DNA from: Coptis chinensis
Taxonomy: Eukaryota > Streptophyta > Magnoliopsida > Ranunculales > Ranunculaceae
NCBI GenBank assembly: GCA_015680905.1
Contig: CM027378.1
Coordinates: 86,581,501 to 86,645,500, forward strand
Direction: 5' to 3'
Length of the DNA stretch: 64,000 nt
In this document: piece by piece, positions 46,394 to 60,190 of the stretch
How the letters are laid out: each line of letters starts with the position of its first letter
How positions within the stretch are numbered: the stretch's first letter is position 1
The notes under the pieces: generated by a model
Told to the model about the DNA's origin: nothing
Databases searched by the model: none
Seen by the model: only the letters and a program-made list of their open reading frames with translations
Made by a program: the position numbers and the translations under genes

Positions 46394-47530
46394 CTGTAAA
46401 ACAAAAAACATCTTTTACTATTTTAAAAATCTTTACCCCACCTAAAGTGTTACAATAGTGATTTAATATTAAAAAAATATGTGATTCTTGGTCACTATTT
46501 TTGTGACTGTTTTGCCCTTATAATTATGTGATAACTACAAATTTACCCATACACCCAAAGTAAAATAGAAAAAAAAAAAAAAAATACTACGAACAAAAAG
46601 ATTAAAAAAGATTAAATAAGTAATTCAATTTTTGTAGATTATTTTATAGAATGAGCAAGACTGGTATAATATAACCCATAGAACTATAGAAGAAGTAACA
46701 ACAATGTTGATAGTGTTTTGTTATTTTTATGCATGGCTTCAAATTTTCACCAAGAATGACTCAGTGAGAACAGAGACCGAGTCAGAACTAAACAAAAGCA
46801 TTCTGACTCGTTAAGAACAGGTACATGGTCAAAGTGAGTCAACAACTGAGTTATGTCTTCACTAATAAGTTGTTTTTTTTTCGATAAAATGTCTTCACTA
46901 ATAAGTAATAACACCGTTATTATTAGAACACATGTTTTTAATTGATGACACTATTAGTTAAAGATTTCTTATCTGTAAAACAAAAAACATCTTTTACTAT
47001 TTTAAAAATCATGACGCCACCTACAGTGCTGCAATAGTAATTTAATATTAAAAAATATGTGACTCTTGGTCACTATTTTTGTAACTGTTTTGCCCTGATA
47101 ATTATGTGATAACTACAAATTTATTCCTACACCCAAAGCAAAATAAATAAAAAAAAAAATATCACATACAAAAAGATTAAATAAGTAATTCAACTTTTGT
47201 AGATTATTTTATAGAATAAGCCAGACTAGTATAATATAAATCATAGAACTATAGAAGAAGTAACAACAATATTGATAGTGTTTTGTTATTTTCATGCATG
47301 ACTTCAAATTTTCACCAAGAATGACTCAGTGAGAACAGAGATTGAGTCAGAACTAAACAAAAGCGTTCTGACTCAAGTAGATGAGCTGACTCGTTAATAA
47401 CAGGTACATTGTCAAAGTGAGTCAACAACTGAGTTATGTCTTCACTAATAAGGTTTTTTTTTCGATAAAATGTCTTCACTAATAAGTAATAACACGTGTT
47501 TTTAGTTGATGACACTATTATTTCTCGCTA
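46373..47530. repeat. Internal tandem duplication (~580 bp, two units)
   Basis: Units 46373-46962 and 46963-47530 share 'ttatctgtaaaacaaaaaac', 'ggtcactatttttgt' and 'gtcttcactaataag' in the same order. Copy 1 of the segmental duplication has a single unit (37795-38390). Confidence 0.85.
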
Positions 47531-48068
47531 AGGTTTGAAGGTAACAACATAAACATGTAACATATATAGAGAGAGATAACCTGACGCTGAAGTCATGACT
47601 CATGAACACTGAAGCCGTGATGCCATCCAGGCTACTAGCTAGAGTGGTTGAGATTGTCTAACACAACTTGTGTGTTCGTTGGTACCTCCAACAGATGATA
47701 GAACCCCACTATTTTGAAGAAAGTTGCACTTGTTCCACTTGGTTATTTTTACTTTCATGCCTTGATTGAGCGCAATAGGCAGGATTTCTTGGCTATTATT
47801 CTCTTCTTGTTTTTGGAAAAGATTAATTAAAGTTTGTACAATCAGAAAATCTATATTCCACAGATTTCATACAAACTCCGGCACTGAAATTTCTCAAACA
47901 AAGCTACCTCCTACATAGTTGAACACTTGAATGTGGATGTGGAATTTATTACACAGGATAATTTCCAAATCTCAGAGGTGACAAAAACCTGAACAAGCTA
48001 CTTGGTCCGCCTTTTAAAAACAAACTTGCAATACAAGATCCACTACAATCAAATGCAGAGTAGCGTCC

Positions 48069-51000
48069 TCATTCCTCTTGAAACTGGATGGAGTTCATTC
48101 TGGCTTCAACAGCTTCCCTGTCAAAATAACATATTAACAAACAAAATATTTCTCAAGGAAATTATAACATGAGAGTTTATTTAACCAGGAAACCTGCAAT
48201 GGAACTGTCCAACAACTAATAGCATAGCTGCTTAGTTGCTTAAGTCCTTCAGCTTAATCAATAAATTTGAAGGATATTATTATTAATTTAATAAATATAA
48301 ATATTGCATAGATTATTTTTTTTAACACAAATGGCCACATCTCACGTTTTTCTAAAGGTCCAGTTAAGTAACCAAGCTGGAAGAGAAAATTTTGGAATGA
48401 AGAACAAAGCCGTGTAGTTTGAGGCTTTGAGCTATCAAATCAAGACATGGCTACTAAGGACTTCCAATCTTGTGATCATACAGGGCACTCCTAGGTCAAA
48501 TCCCTGCTAGCAATATCAAGAATGAGGGTGTTAGTACAGATATAACTTAAACCTCAAAGCAATTTGGAGTTCTTTGTCTTCAGGATCCCGCCTCAAACCC
48601 TCAGAGAATGCATTTGCTGCCAAGTTGAATTTCTGCACTTCCGCAGTATAGATTAGCAAATTCCCAGTTGAGATATGAGCACATATTTTTCAAGGATGAT
48701 GGAAAGATTAAGAAAATTCACTCACTTTTAGTGTGGCCCATGCAACTCCTTTCCTATAGTACGCCTCTGGCCAGTCAGGCCTTAGCCTTATACATGCGTT
48801 GGCCTCCTCCAAAGCAAACTCACCCTCATTTAGAGATGCCCAACAAAGGCTCTTCTTGGATAATACAGTAGCATCAGAGCGATCCAGACAGGAGGCCTGC
48901 ATTTCCATCAATGACCCATGTCAACAAATATCCCCCCTTCCCCCCAAAGAAGAATAAACATATAGTAATAACAGCAGTATTGAACAAGACAGAAGGTGAC
49001 GACAAATTAAATGGCATAAAAGTATAAACAGCAGATGATCGGCTAGTGCATAAAAGTATAAACAACAGATGCATGGCCCCTTTTTATGCTGTTGAGAAAG
49101 CTGTGGAATGCAATTGGATTAGGATTTGATTGGAGGCAGACTCCTATGCTGCAGTGCTAGCGAGTAATGGTGGCTCTATTCCTTGGAAGCTGAAGGCCAG
49201 ATGGAGAAATGCAACCAGAAAAGTTATTGAATGTAAGCTGACACACGACATATATGGACAGGGGGGATCTTGATGCTGATTCAGCTGCACAGAAAGGATC
49301 CCCTCTGGATTACCCCTAGCTGTTATACTGAGGATGGTGTAAACCTAATTTTTTTCCAGAGAATAGACAGACATTTCAAGACTTACTATAGGAGAAACTA
49401 ATCCTTAGGAATAGATAGACATTTCTTGTAATGTCTCTCTAATTTTTCGAGTCTTTCTATTATAATATAATCCTTACTTGTGTGCACGAAAAAAGAAAAG
49501 GAAAACTAGAGTAACACTGTCATATCTTCCCATCATCTCAAAGAAAGAGTTGAGGATTTCTTACATTACAATTTAGTAGTCTAATTCATGGCCCTTAGAT
49601 CATCTATTATCTAGAAGGAACTAATCCAACATGGAGAAAGTAAAACTATATTTAGGCTATTAAATATGAGAAGAAGAAAAGGTCTGGAGAAAGAGAGAGA
49701 AATGACTACACAGCCTTATTTGGTTTCTCCCTTCTCTCACACTATCTTCATATAGAAAATTAATAGGGTTTACATCATAGTACCATAACAGAAAACTACA
49801 TAATGGCATACTCGCACTCTTTTTCCAGAAGTCAATATTCAGTTTGGCTATTATTCTGGACACAACCGAGGGAATAGCAACATTTGGAATTATATTTATG
49901 TTACATTAGTAGTTAAATTTGTTGTTACAGTTGTAACTTTAGTTGTTGCCAATCCATTGAAAGCTACTGATTTTTTAAATACCAACTCTTGCAATTACCA
50001 AATTATTTTTTTATCTACTTCGGCAGGATACAAATAAGATTTTTGGCTCGAAAAAAGCCCTTGACTATTGAAATCTTCTTTTCACAACAAGCACTGACGA
50101 AGGATAAGCATTAACAGTTCTTACGACACGGGGACGAGAAGTAATATGAGGTAACTAAAACTAGACAGCTAATTGGAATGGGTGTGTTGTCAACTGGTCT
50201 TCACCTGTCAGACGGCAAGTTGAAATATAGACTCTGAATACTGTGAATACTGTAAATCTAATTTTTATTTTCATTTTCATTTTGTGGTACATAGAAATCA
50301 AAACTAAAAAAATAAAATCCAGAAAACAGAGAAGTTGACAGTCACAGCAATATAGAATACAAGCATGAATACCTTTGACAAAGAAGTTAAAACTGCAATA
50401 CTACAAGACTAATCATACTTGCAAATTTCAATTATATACTATTGTAATATTCGTCCAGGTACAGTAAAATATTAAGCAATTTGAATTCTTTAATGCTCAA
50501 CGGTTTAGTGAATTCCAAAGAGAATCACCTCAGCATAATAAAAATTGGCTGTCAGATAATCCTTTCTTGTAAATGCATCTTCTGCTTTGGATATCGCATT
50601 CAAGAATTTCTCCTTCAGTTTAAGCTTCCCCTGTGCGCAGATTAAAGGTTTTCAGTTTTCACCATAGAGAAACAAAAGGGACAAAAAAAAACAAACAATA
50701 CTAAAACAATGGGTGCAAGGGATTTTTTTAGCATGATATGCGTGGGATCTTAAACCAAACATACATGGAAATGAGAGCTTATAACAAGGATCATATCAAT
50801 AGGTATTTTTGGTAGACGGTCGTTCATGCACATAGCTTTACCCATGCCAGTTAGCTTAATAATTATTGAAAAGGTCAAGATAAGCAAAAGCAAGTTTTAT
50901 TGCTCGTTTAAATGACCAACACATCACAGAAATGGTTGTACTTATCAGGTTATCATATCGGCACAATAGTTAAAAATTATGAAATCTACACCTTCAGTGA

Positions 51001-54000
51001 ATCTGTTCCAGAATGTGTTAACAATGAGCTACACAATGCTCTGTTAATAGTTGACAGTTTAACACCGCATGTTTTCAAACTTAATGCAAGCGTCTTTGCT
51101 GTTTATCACTTAAAAAATAGAAAATTGAAGGGTGTGTATCGCATGGTAAACATTAATGGGTAAGTCTCACTTCGTACTGGAAAATTTTCAAGAGGTCAGA
51201 AGAATCTACTTCATATTTCTCCAGTCTTCAAGAACTTCACATGGCCAATAGGATAAAAGGAACAAGGTTTGAGAAAGGATATCAGCTGACACTTTTTGTA
51301 ACCTCCTAAATAAGGATTTGTGAATTGTGATATCAGTACCTGTTGTCGAAACTCTTCAGATTGCAAGTGCGTCATTATACCAGAGATGCTCCAGTTCGGA
51401 TATGCTGGAATAGGAGAGGTAACCTTGAAAAGAATTGTAACAGCTTCACAATTTCCATCGGGGTTTGATGCAGCAATTTCAATTGCCTTGTCTCCCATCT
51501 GTCAATATAGAAACATAAGTCACTAGTACTCGGGCAATAACACTTGTCATTGTACAAAAATAATACGACTGAAAAGAAATACTTCCAAGTAGCAAACTAA
51601 TTACATGTATATAAATGATGTTCATCAGCATCAATGAATCATATTTTAGAGCATATCCTTACTCCTTAGATACATCAATGCAGAGAAGTAGTTAGAGCAG
51701 CATTCTATCCTTACATTAAACAGGAGTGTTGTTGAGATGTGTGCCCCACATGGGATGTTTATACACGTTCATTGGCCTCTCCACTCATCACCAATTGGTT
51801 TTGAGTTGGTATCAGAGCAGGCTACTATTTTTGGCCCAAAGGGCCGGTTTACTCCACGTGAGTGGGCGTGTTGAGATGTTTACTCCCACATGGGATGCTT
51901 AAGCCTTGCAGTACTGTATATAATTTCATGGGCATATGCACTCATCACCAGTTGGTTTTGAGTTGGATGCCACAATATTTAATACGCACATTTACAAATC
52001 AAGATAGAAGGGCAAGAAAAGAAAAATGTGGACAGTCTCACAGTATTGGTGACGTTTGGATCAGCCCCAGCTCCCAATAAGCATTCGACCCTTTCAGTTT
52101 CCCCTTTATTTGCAGCAATTATTAGAGGAGTTGTTCCACATGAAATTTCATTCGGATTTGCACCAGCCTATATATAAAGGATGTAACGCCAAAAAGAAGT
52201 AATACATTATAGCAGACATAAAGAGTTCACGGAAAATATAAAAAAGATGGATGTGCACATGTCAGTGTTGTTAACACAACTATTCTAATAGGAAAAAAAA
52301 CACCACCCAATGTATTTCATGGAGCTTTAAATTCATGTGATTTTTGTAACATCAGAAAGAAATACTGTAAACGAAGGTCACCCAATGATTTGCTTCATTA
52401 TTTCCCGTAAATGATACATCAATTTCCAAATAATAGTTACGACCCAACTTGAACAGATCCACCTTAGCAAGGAGCCAAGTCAACTTTACCACTCATACGG
52501 AATTCGACGATAACAAAACATCCTTTAAACAACAATAGTATCCCAATTACAACCAAACAAATTTAATTGGTAAAATTCACTTTGTATTAGTAATAAAATA
52601 GTGATTAATTGATTAGGGAGATTACCATGCTTTAGGGTCCAAGTAGCAAGGAGCTACTCGGCCTTCCGCAAATCCCAAAATTACGATAGTCTATCATCCC
52701 ACAAGGTAGTCCAAATTGCACCTCAATTTCCTTATGTTCAGCTCCTCATGTGAGATGGCACCCCGTGACCAATCATACAGGGTTTCCTTGACTTCCACAG
52801 ATAATGTCTATCAATTAGGTCCTTTGCTCAAATTTCCAATCGCGTGCAATTAATACCCATAATACTATTGCTTTTGGAAGATGATCTGCAATCCATTTAG
52901 CCCTCAGTGAAATGTTATCCATTGAGCCCAAGGTTTGTTGAAGAAGAGAAAACCAACCCACACTCTAATAGCCAACGTGCATAGAGTCAGAATGTGGACC
53001 ACATCCTCTCCTTTGCCATTACAAAATGAGCAGTCAATGGCAATGTCCATACCTGTAGCATTAGGTTTTTCGATGGTTTGGATATGTTTAAGCAGGTCAT
53101 CCATGTGAAGAAAGCAACTCTAAAGGATGTGGGTGTCTTCCATTCCTTTTAAAATGATTCTCTATTTGCATATACGAAACTCTAATGCTCCTTATATCCA
53201 AAGCCAATTAAGTTCCTCAAGACAGTAGAACAAAACCTTATCTTATCAAACCTTTACTCTATTCCCGTTAAAAGTAATTGACTTGATAGTTTTCTATTTA
53301 GTCCAAGGCAACTATTTTTCATGCTCCGTCAGTTATGGCATTTCATCATATTTGTATTATATTTATTGAGCAACTCAATATGGTTAGAAAAATTAATTGA
53401 TTACACCCAAAAGTTAGTATGAAAAGTAACCGATCTCAATGGCATTTCTCCTCTCTCAGCCTCTCATGCACATTATGTTTAAAGGACGAAAAAAAGGGTT
53501 TATAAAGTACACTTGACCTAAAAAATGAATTGAAAGCAGACAAGTCTGCCACAGTATGATCGTGTGCCTGCATTCTCACAATACTTTACATCGAAGATGC
53601 ATTTTAGACAACACAATTGTAAGTAAGGGTATAAATAAGCGGAGGATCTTATCATACCTGAAGCAAGAGCTTTGTGCATTGGAGGGACATCTTTGCAACA
53701 GAAGAAGACAATGGACTAGGAAGGAGAGTAACATAATAGTTGGGCTGCCAATAGATAAGAAAGAAACCAATTCTAATTAACCATACTTGGATTAAAAAAG
53801 GAAAAGGTGAAAATAAACCAACATTATTATTATTTTTCCGAGGAAATAAACACTCGTTGTTAAGTGGAGAAGAACTACTCAAATCAGGAAGGTATGGGGG
53901 AGAAAACAAAGGGTATAGAGTGCAAGGAAGACTTCCTACAAAGCAAAGACAAGTAAAAGAAAAACACACTTTACTCCTTATCTTATAGAGGTTTGACTCA

Positions 54001-54361
54001 AAAACAGATAACTGAAAATGTATACTATAAATCAATTTGAATAGCACTAACTAACAGGATGGAGTGACGAAGCAGAAGAAAATAAAGTTTATAAATCACC
54101 ATGAATTTAAAAGGGTTTTCTTGAATCCACAAAGACTATGAGAAATCTCTGACTTTTTTTAGGGATCAGTAAAGTATCATATATTACTATAAATCAATGA
54201 AATCACAAAGGATGAGATATCCTATAATTACAATAAAACAAAACGGAAATGGAAATGGAAATGGAAAAGGAATACAAAGAACAATAACCATAAATACAAT
54301 CTTGGCTTGTAAGTGTTATTACTAAATTTGCATCAACGCCATTTGGAATTTTAATCAATTG

Positions 54362-54444
<83 letters not shown>

Positions 54445-56339
54445 ATTGCTTAACTAGCTTCCTATATAAGCAGAACTATCAATCTATCATAATAGATTCA
54501 TAATAAATAAAACAAATTCAATAAACACAGACTGAGTTTCTAGTTCCTGACAATTTGAATGATCTATGGTTTAGGTCGTGTCAAAACAAGAATCTGATCA
54601 GGTTCAGGCATCAGAAAATATGACTTGGTATGTTCTTCATTTTGGTGATTAATCATGGATTCATAAAAATTACAGTCTGCTATGTAAATGGGCACCTTAT
54701 CCTCTATTACCAAGAAAGATCAAGTCGACCTGACTGACATTTTTCACCTCTCCCCAAGCATATTAGCAACTTTGCGTCTAAGTTTGTCATGCTTGTTTAC
54801 GGCCGGAGTAACTTACACTCGCTAAATAATAATACATCAATCAGCTTTTCAAAAGACAAGCGGATTTCTTGAAAACTGCATTAATAATCCAATGTAGAAT
54901 TTCACAACAAAAAAAAACAAAAAACACAAAAACAAAACAAAACAAAAAACAATTGGACGTATTATTCTAGCATTTAAGTTAAACACCAAACTTTAAAAAA
55001 TAAATATTAAACGGATATAAGATCTTGTGGTTCAGACCAAGGATACAACATTTAACCAACTACGATAAAAATCATCTTACATCTGCACCATGATCCAATA
55101 AAATCTTAATGACTTCTTCACTTTGAAACATTGCAGCCGCTTGTAGTGGTGTTCCAAAATCACTTTGAACATTGACATCAACAGCTTTTGAAAGTAACAA
55201 GTGTACAATTTCAGTACACCCTGCAGGCAGGCAAAGTAATGAGAACCAAAGCATACAGACAAACATATCTCCAGAAAGGAAAAATAGCAACAGGATCAGA
55301 CTAACAACAAGACCTTTTTAAATTCTTTTGAGTGCTTAAATGTTTATGGAAGGAGATCGAATGTAGCTTTAACACCTCAGTAGACTTAAAAAAAAAGGGC
55401 AACCTAACAATATGCCAGCCTGTATACAACTACAGAGCAGCTTCACCATGCTCATTCCCTAGGTTTACTAGTATGTATTGGGACCTTGCTAATTAAGTTT
55501 GAATTGTTGTTGATTCTCTCACTTTGAAAGACGCCATGGCAACAAGTATATATTAAAACAGTATATGAAAGCCCAATATGTTTTTTATTTCAAAATTCTA
55601 AAAATTCCACTTTGATTATTAATCAACTACAATGCAAAGGAAGTAACGAGAAACCTGATGCAGAAGCAACAAACAAAGCAGTAGTGCCATGTCTAGCTAT
55701 CGTAGCAGGATCAGCACCATTCTCAAGGAGAAAAGCTGCAGTATTCAAGTGACTTTCCCCAATTGCCATCAGGAAAGGAGTACAGTCTGTTACAAATTCA
55801 ATAATCATGTTTTTTTTTTCTATATAAGGCAAATAGAAAGAACAGTAATAAAATTTACCATCTTCATCTTTTTCGTCAACATCAAGTTTCAAGTTTTCAA
55901 CCAAGTACTTGCAAATGTGTGTCATTCCATGTGCAGCTGCATGATGTAGTAGTCCTCCACCATAGTCATCTTTTATACTCCCAATAGTTTTCGATAACCC
56001 CCACCCATCATCAAGTTCCTTACCTAGTTCTTCAAACATAACAAAAACATTAAAACAATCAAATGCTCTACTTCAAACATAGTAATTAATGAGCAAGCTT
56101 ACTCTTGATTCTTTTGAGATTTCCAACACGAGCAGCTTCTATTAATGGATGTGGATGAACTTTAGACTTACTACCTGTAGTATTATTCATTACTCGTTCA
56201 ACTAACGGCTCAGAATAGTTTTTTAACTAGTCAATGTATAAAAGCTTGTTAGGCAAGTCATGTTATTTTGCATTAAAAAAAAAAAAAAAAGAGAACCTGA
56301 AGGAAGAGTTCTCTTCATGAGAGAAGAGAGTGAAGCCAT
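48069..56339 (-). CDS. Gene A: ankyrin-repeat + TPR protein, 12 exons
   Basis: Exons: 56339-56297, 56174-56103, 56029-55859, 55786-55655, 55220-55081, 53744-53658, 52167-52042, 51498-51340, 50630-50529, 48896-48726, 48632-48553, 48117-48069. All have GT-AG borders and compatible phases. The lengths sum to 1332 bp, a continuous 443-residue frame. Exons 3-8 encode ankyrin repeats (LLHHAAAHGMTHICKYLVEN; DCTPFLMAIG; TALFVASASG; EVIKILLDHGAD; GTTPLIIAANKGETERVECL). Exons 9-12 encode a TPR region (ISKAEDAFTRKDYLTANFYY; CIRLRPDWPEAYYRKGVAW; NLAANAFSEGLRRDPEDKEL). Architecture and length match Arabidopsis TPR10-like (At3g04710) proteins, whose TPR can dock Hsp70/Hsp90 tails. No signal peptide or membrane segment was seen, so it is probably cytosolic. 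The start was chosen as the first ATG giving a phase-1 exon 1 like gene B. Confidence 0.9.
49085..49500 (+). mobile_element. LINE 3' end (RNase H part) in intron 9 of gene A
   Basis: The plus strand reads AVEKAVECNWIRI, stop, LEADSYAAVL and then SIPWKLKARWRN. This matches the RNase H domain at the C-terminus of plant L1 ORF2 (ExDS then VPW.L..RW). A 3' UTR-like T-rich tail follows to about 49490. The copy is 5'-truncated and decayed. Confidence 0.75.
51730..51964 (+). mobile_element. TRIM-like LTR miniature (fossil) in intron 7 of gene A
   Basis: Two direct repeats start 'tgttgagatgt' and end 'ggttttgagt' (51730-51806 and 51869-51964). Right after the first lies TGGTATCAGAGC (51807-51818), the classic primer-binding site complementary to initiator-Met tRNA. 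The internal part is only about 60 bp and has no coding capacity. This is the structure of a terminal-repeat retrotransposon in miniature. The two repeats have drifted apart, so it is old. No target duplication is certain. Confidence 0.75.
52620..53330 (-). mobile_element. LINE ORF2 fragment (zinc-binding part) in intron 6 of gene A
   Basis: The minus-strand frame 53104-52904 contains CSFCNGKGEDVVHILTLC, matching the zf-RVT motif (C..C......E...H....C) of plant L1 ORF2. Flanking pieces in other frames (a VAFFTWM-like segment upstream) extend the match. It is truncated and decayed. Confidence 0.7.
54370..54441. repeat. (TA)n microsatellite in intron 5 of gene A
   Basis: About 36 TA units, read directly. 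Confidence 0.95.
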
Positions 56340-57618
56340 TGTTGAGTTCAGTGAGAGAGAAATAATGAATACTTGAGTGTGTTCTAGTTTTGCTATGGTT
56401 GAGTTTGTTTAAGAAATGGTCCGGCTTGAATTCTCTGATTGTGACACGTTGTTTTAGAGTCGTTTGTTTGTTTTTGTGAGAAATGATTCTCTTGTCAGGA
56501 AAAGGGTACGATGAAGATATGTTCGAACGTGGAAGCCGTTACTAAGTGCTCTCGGGTGCAAATTCTTAGATTACGTTTACCATCTATCACCAACCAATGG
56601 AACGCCAATATTATCTTGTTACTAGAAGCAGCGCAGGAGTGACTTGGATACCTGTAGGCTTTGACGCTTTGCAGATAAAAAACAACTTCTCTTTATTGTT
56701 ATTCTAATTTTTGGTACAAATGCAGATCAAAAACCAGGAATCAGCAAAAGCTTTTCTGCACAAATGTTACAAGGGGTTTGGGACTAATCCCAACTTTTAA
56801 AGAATTTTAACCAAGGAGCTAATCAAGGCCATTCCATACCCAAAACGAATACTTTTGTGAATAAGATTTGAAATTAAAATCAAAAGTTACAAAATTCACT
56901 GATACACACAGCTTTGTTAGTGATAGGGCAGGAGGGACTGGAGGGTTCATTACTCATTTACTTAATAGTTTTAATAACATTGGTCAATCTGGAAATAGGA
57001 CAGGATGTTGAATGCTTATGCTTGTGCCATAGTACATCGAAGTATATCACGACGAGAAGGAGTTGAACTCTAGTATTTCCAGGACTTCAGGCTTGACTTG
57101 TTTCCTAAACTTGCGGCTCATCTAGCAACAACTAAGCCATAAGTGCCGCCATGCACAACGTACTCAATGCATCGATCTAGTATATAGCCAAGTTAGGCCT
57201 TAACATATATCTTCATGGCTTTCAGCAATCGTTCTATGCAAGACTATTACTAGAATGTGATTAACAATCTTAACGTACAAATCAATCATAAACAATTGGT
57301 GAGTATGCCCTCAGCCTCCAGATTAATCAGGCTTATCCTTGAACTGACGTGAGACAGCAATTTCTACGCCCTACTATTAGCAATAGGTTGTCAGACTGAT
57401 GTCATTACATTGATCTGAATAAGCAATAACAGTCTGATAGAATTCCAAATCTTAAAGGTGACAAAAACTTCAACAGAGGGCATGCGATGTACAACGTTAC
57501 AAGCAAAAGGCCGTGAAGTATCTAATTGATCCGCCTAAACAGTAGATACCAACCAAAAATGCAATATCTGACAACAAGATCCTTTCAAATCAAATGCAGA
57601 TTAGCATCCTCATTTCTT
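56340..57618. other. Intergenic region between genes A and B
   Basis: This holds the promoter of gene A (minus strand, from 56340) and the 3' flank of gene B. No ORF or repeat of note was seen. The A-proximal part contains the block shared with gene B listed separately. Confidence 0.55.
56395..56436 (-). promoter_or_regulatory. Upstream block of gene A conserved with gene B
   Basis: Plus-strand text 'atggttgagtttgtttaaga' followed by 'aatggtccggct' lies about 60-95 bp before the gene A ATG. Gene B has 'atggttgagattatgtaaga' followed by 'aatggtccgact' at 63947-63980, about 130-160 bp before its ATG. Conservation between paralogues in otherwise diverged flanks suggests a promoter element or leader (inference). 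Confidence 0.5.
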
Positions 57619-60135
57619 TTACAATTGGATGGAGTTCAATCTGGCTTCAATAGCTTCCCTGTCAAGATGAGGATCAAAGAAATGGAATTAAAAAAAAATA
57701 AATGAATAAGTTGTCACCAAAGAAGTAAACCATAAGGAGGATATCAATGGGAACAAGGAAATTTATTTAACCAAAAACCTGCACTGGAACTGCCCAACAA
57801 CTGTCAGGTAAGTGGGAGCAAACCTTTAACTTATCCAATTCATATGAAGAAAATTATTGCTAATTAAAAAAAATAAAATAAAAGACAGAATTATAGCATA
57901 GCTATTTCTTATTAACACAATCACTTGTTTTTCTGAAAATCAAATAAGTGACAAAAGTTCAATGAAAAAAATAAGGGAATGAAGTATGATGCCATGTTAT
58001 TTGGGCTATCAAATCCGACTTCAACTAATTTTAAACCATGGATACTAACTTATTCCAATCATGTTGATTAAACTGCCTACTGTATTTAGGATGAGACTAT
58101 CAGATACGGCTTAAACCTGAAAGCCGTTTTCAGCTCTTCGTCTTCAGGATCCCGCTGCAAACCCTCCAAGAATGCATTTGCTGCCAAGTTGTATTTCTGC
58201 AATTCCGCAATTCCGCAATATATGGTAGCAAATCCAGATTTCAGAAATGAGCATGACGTTTTTCAAAGATAATGAAAACTTCTAAAAAAAGTTCACTCAC
58301 TTTTAGTACGGTCAATGCAACTCCTTTCCTATAGTGTGCCTCTGGCCAGTCAGGTCTTAGCTTTATGCAACTGTTGGCATCAGCCAAAGCAAACTCACCC
58401 TCTTTTAAAGATGCCCAACAGAGGCTCCTCTTAGATAATACAATAGCATCAAACCTGTCCACACTGGAGGCCTGCAATTCCATATTGAGTGTTTAGTCCA
58501 GTGCTGTTTCACTGAAGTTGAAGGCTGTTGTTGAACCTTCATATACAATAAGTTGGGGGGTTTCAATCACCCCGCCAGGTCCCAAACAAACTTAATGACA
58601 TTAATGCAACTATGCAAGGCCTGGGATTTGATGAGATGAACTGATGATATGACAACTTACCAAGTACTTCTTGTGTACTTTGGTATCATCCTAATAGTGC
58701 ATGTTTAGTTTCTTCATAGGAAACAAAGACTTATCAGTTCTTAACCAATATGCTTATATGCACAACTGTTCACATAAACGAAATCTAACAGGTTTAAATG
58801 ACTAACGTGCCCAACCATCTAGATAAGTGACAATGGATTTTCAAGGGTGGATTGAGATAGCATCTGGCATAAAACGATACAAACATTAGAAGAGATGAAG
58901 AAAAAAAGAACATAGTTAGGCAGATCTTAAATGTATTTCACTATTCATACATTAGACGGTCAATTGAACTATAGAATCTGAATACAGCAAGTCATATTTT
59001 TATTTTCATCTTCATTTTCATTTGCGGAATGATGAAAAATAAACTTAAAAAAACAGAGAACTTCACAATAACAGTTATGTTAAACTTAGGTATGAACACC
59101 TTACAAAAGATAGTCAAGATTGTAAGCCTAGATCGGCTAGAAGACCAATGATAGTTGCAACTAGGTCATAGCAATGCTTTAAGCTATTTGCATCCTTTTG
59201 TGTTCAACAATTTACTAAATGCTGAAGAGACTCACCACACTATAGTGTAAAACAGCCCTGGTATACTCCTTTCTCCTGTATGCGTCTTCTGCTTTGGATA
59301 TCTCATTCGTATATTTCTCCTTCAATCTAAGCTTCAACTGACGTACACAGATAGAATCATAGAAGGTTTTCAATTATAGATAAACATAAAAAATTAGATA
59401 CGTAAACAATGATTCAAGGGCTTTTTAAGCTCGGTAATGCATGACATTTTATACCAAAGATACATGGACATCAAAGCTTATAACAAGCAAGAACTTATTT
59501 GGTAGGAATTTTTGGTAGTTGATGCACGTATCTTTTAGCCATGCCAATTAGCTTAATATCGTGAAGGTAAGATGAGGAAACATAAAAACGCTTAGTAAGA
59601 TTCAGAGATGCCAATCAGCACATATGACATATGAGGTATATTAACAGAATATGGTAGCTTGAATAATTAGGTAGGTATCAGATCCTACTTAGAGAAGTTC
59701 ACATGGCCATATATAACGCAAGTTTAGAAAGGGGTACCACTTGACACTTCTCATAACCTCAATTATAAGGATTTGTAATAGTACCTGTTCTTGAAATTCT
59801 TCAGATCGCACATGCGTCATTATTCCAGCGATGCTCCAGTCTGGATATCCTGGAATAGGAGAGGTCACGGAAAAAGAGTGCTAACAGCTTGACAATTGCC
59901 ATTTGGGTTTGATGCAGCAACTTCTATTGCCTTCTCACCAATCTGTGAATACAAAAAGTACATCTCTAGCAGTCAGACCAGAAAACTTAACATTGTATTT
60001 AAAACTGGCAAGAACTTCCAACATTCCAAGTAGCAAAATATCCTTAGCCACTGATGTAAAGAATAATGTTCAACAAGATCAATGAGTGAGATCAATGCAG
60101 GGAAGTGATTACGACAACTTTCTAGACCTAGATTA

Positions 60136-60136
60136 C

Positions 60137-60185
<49 letters not shown>
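60136..60185. repeat. (GA)n microsatellite at the start of intron 7 of gene B
   Basis: About 24 GA units lie 14 bases inside the intron from the exon 7 donor (coding strand: gtgagaccacccacctctct...). Gene A lacks it. Confidence 0.95.

Positions 60186-60190
<5 letters not shown>

Larger units (their letters stand above)
44007..48752. repeat. Segmental duplication, copy 2
   Basis: This is the counterpart of 35540-39432 and continues without a break into gene A. It is longer than copy 1 because of a (TA)n run at 44289 and an internal tandem duplication at 46373-47530. Confidence 0.9.
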
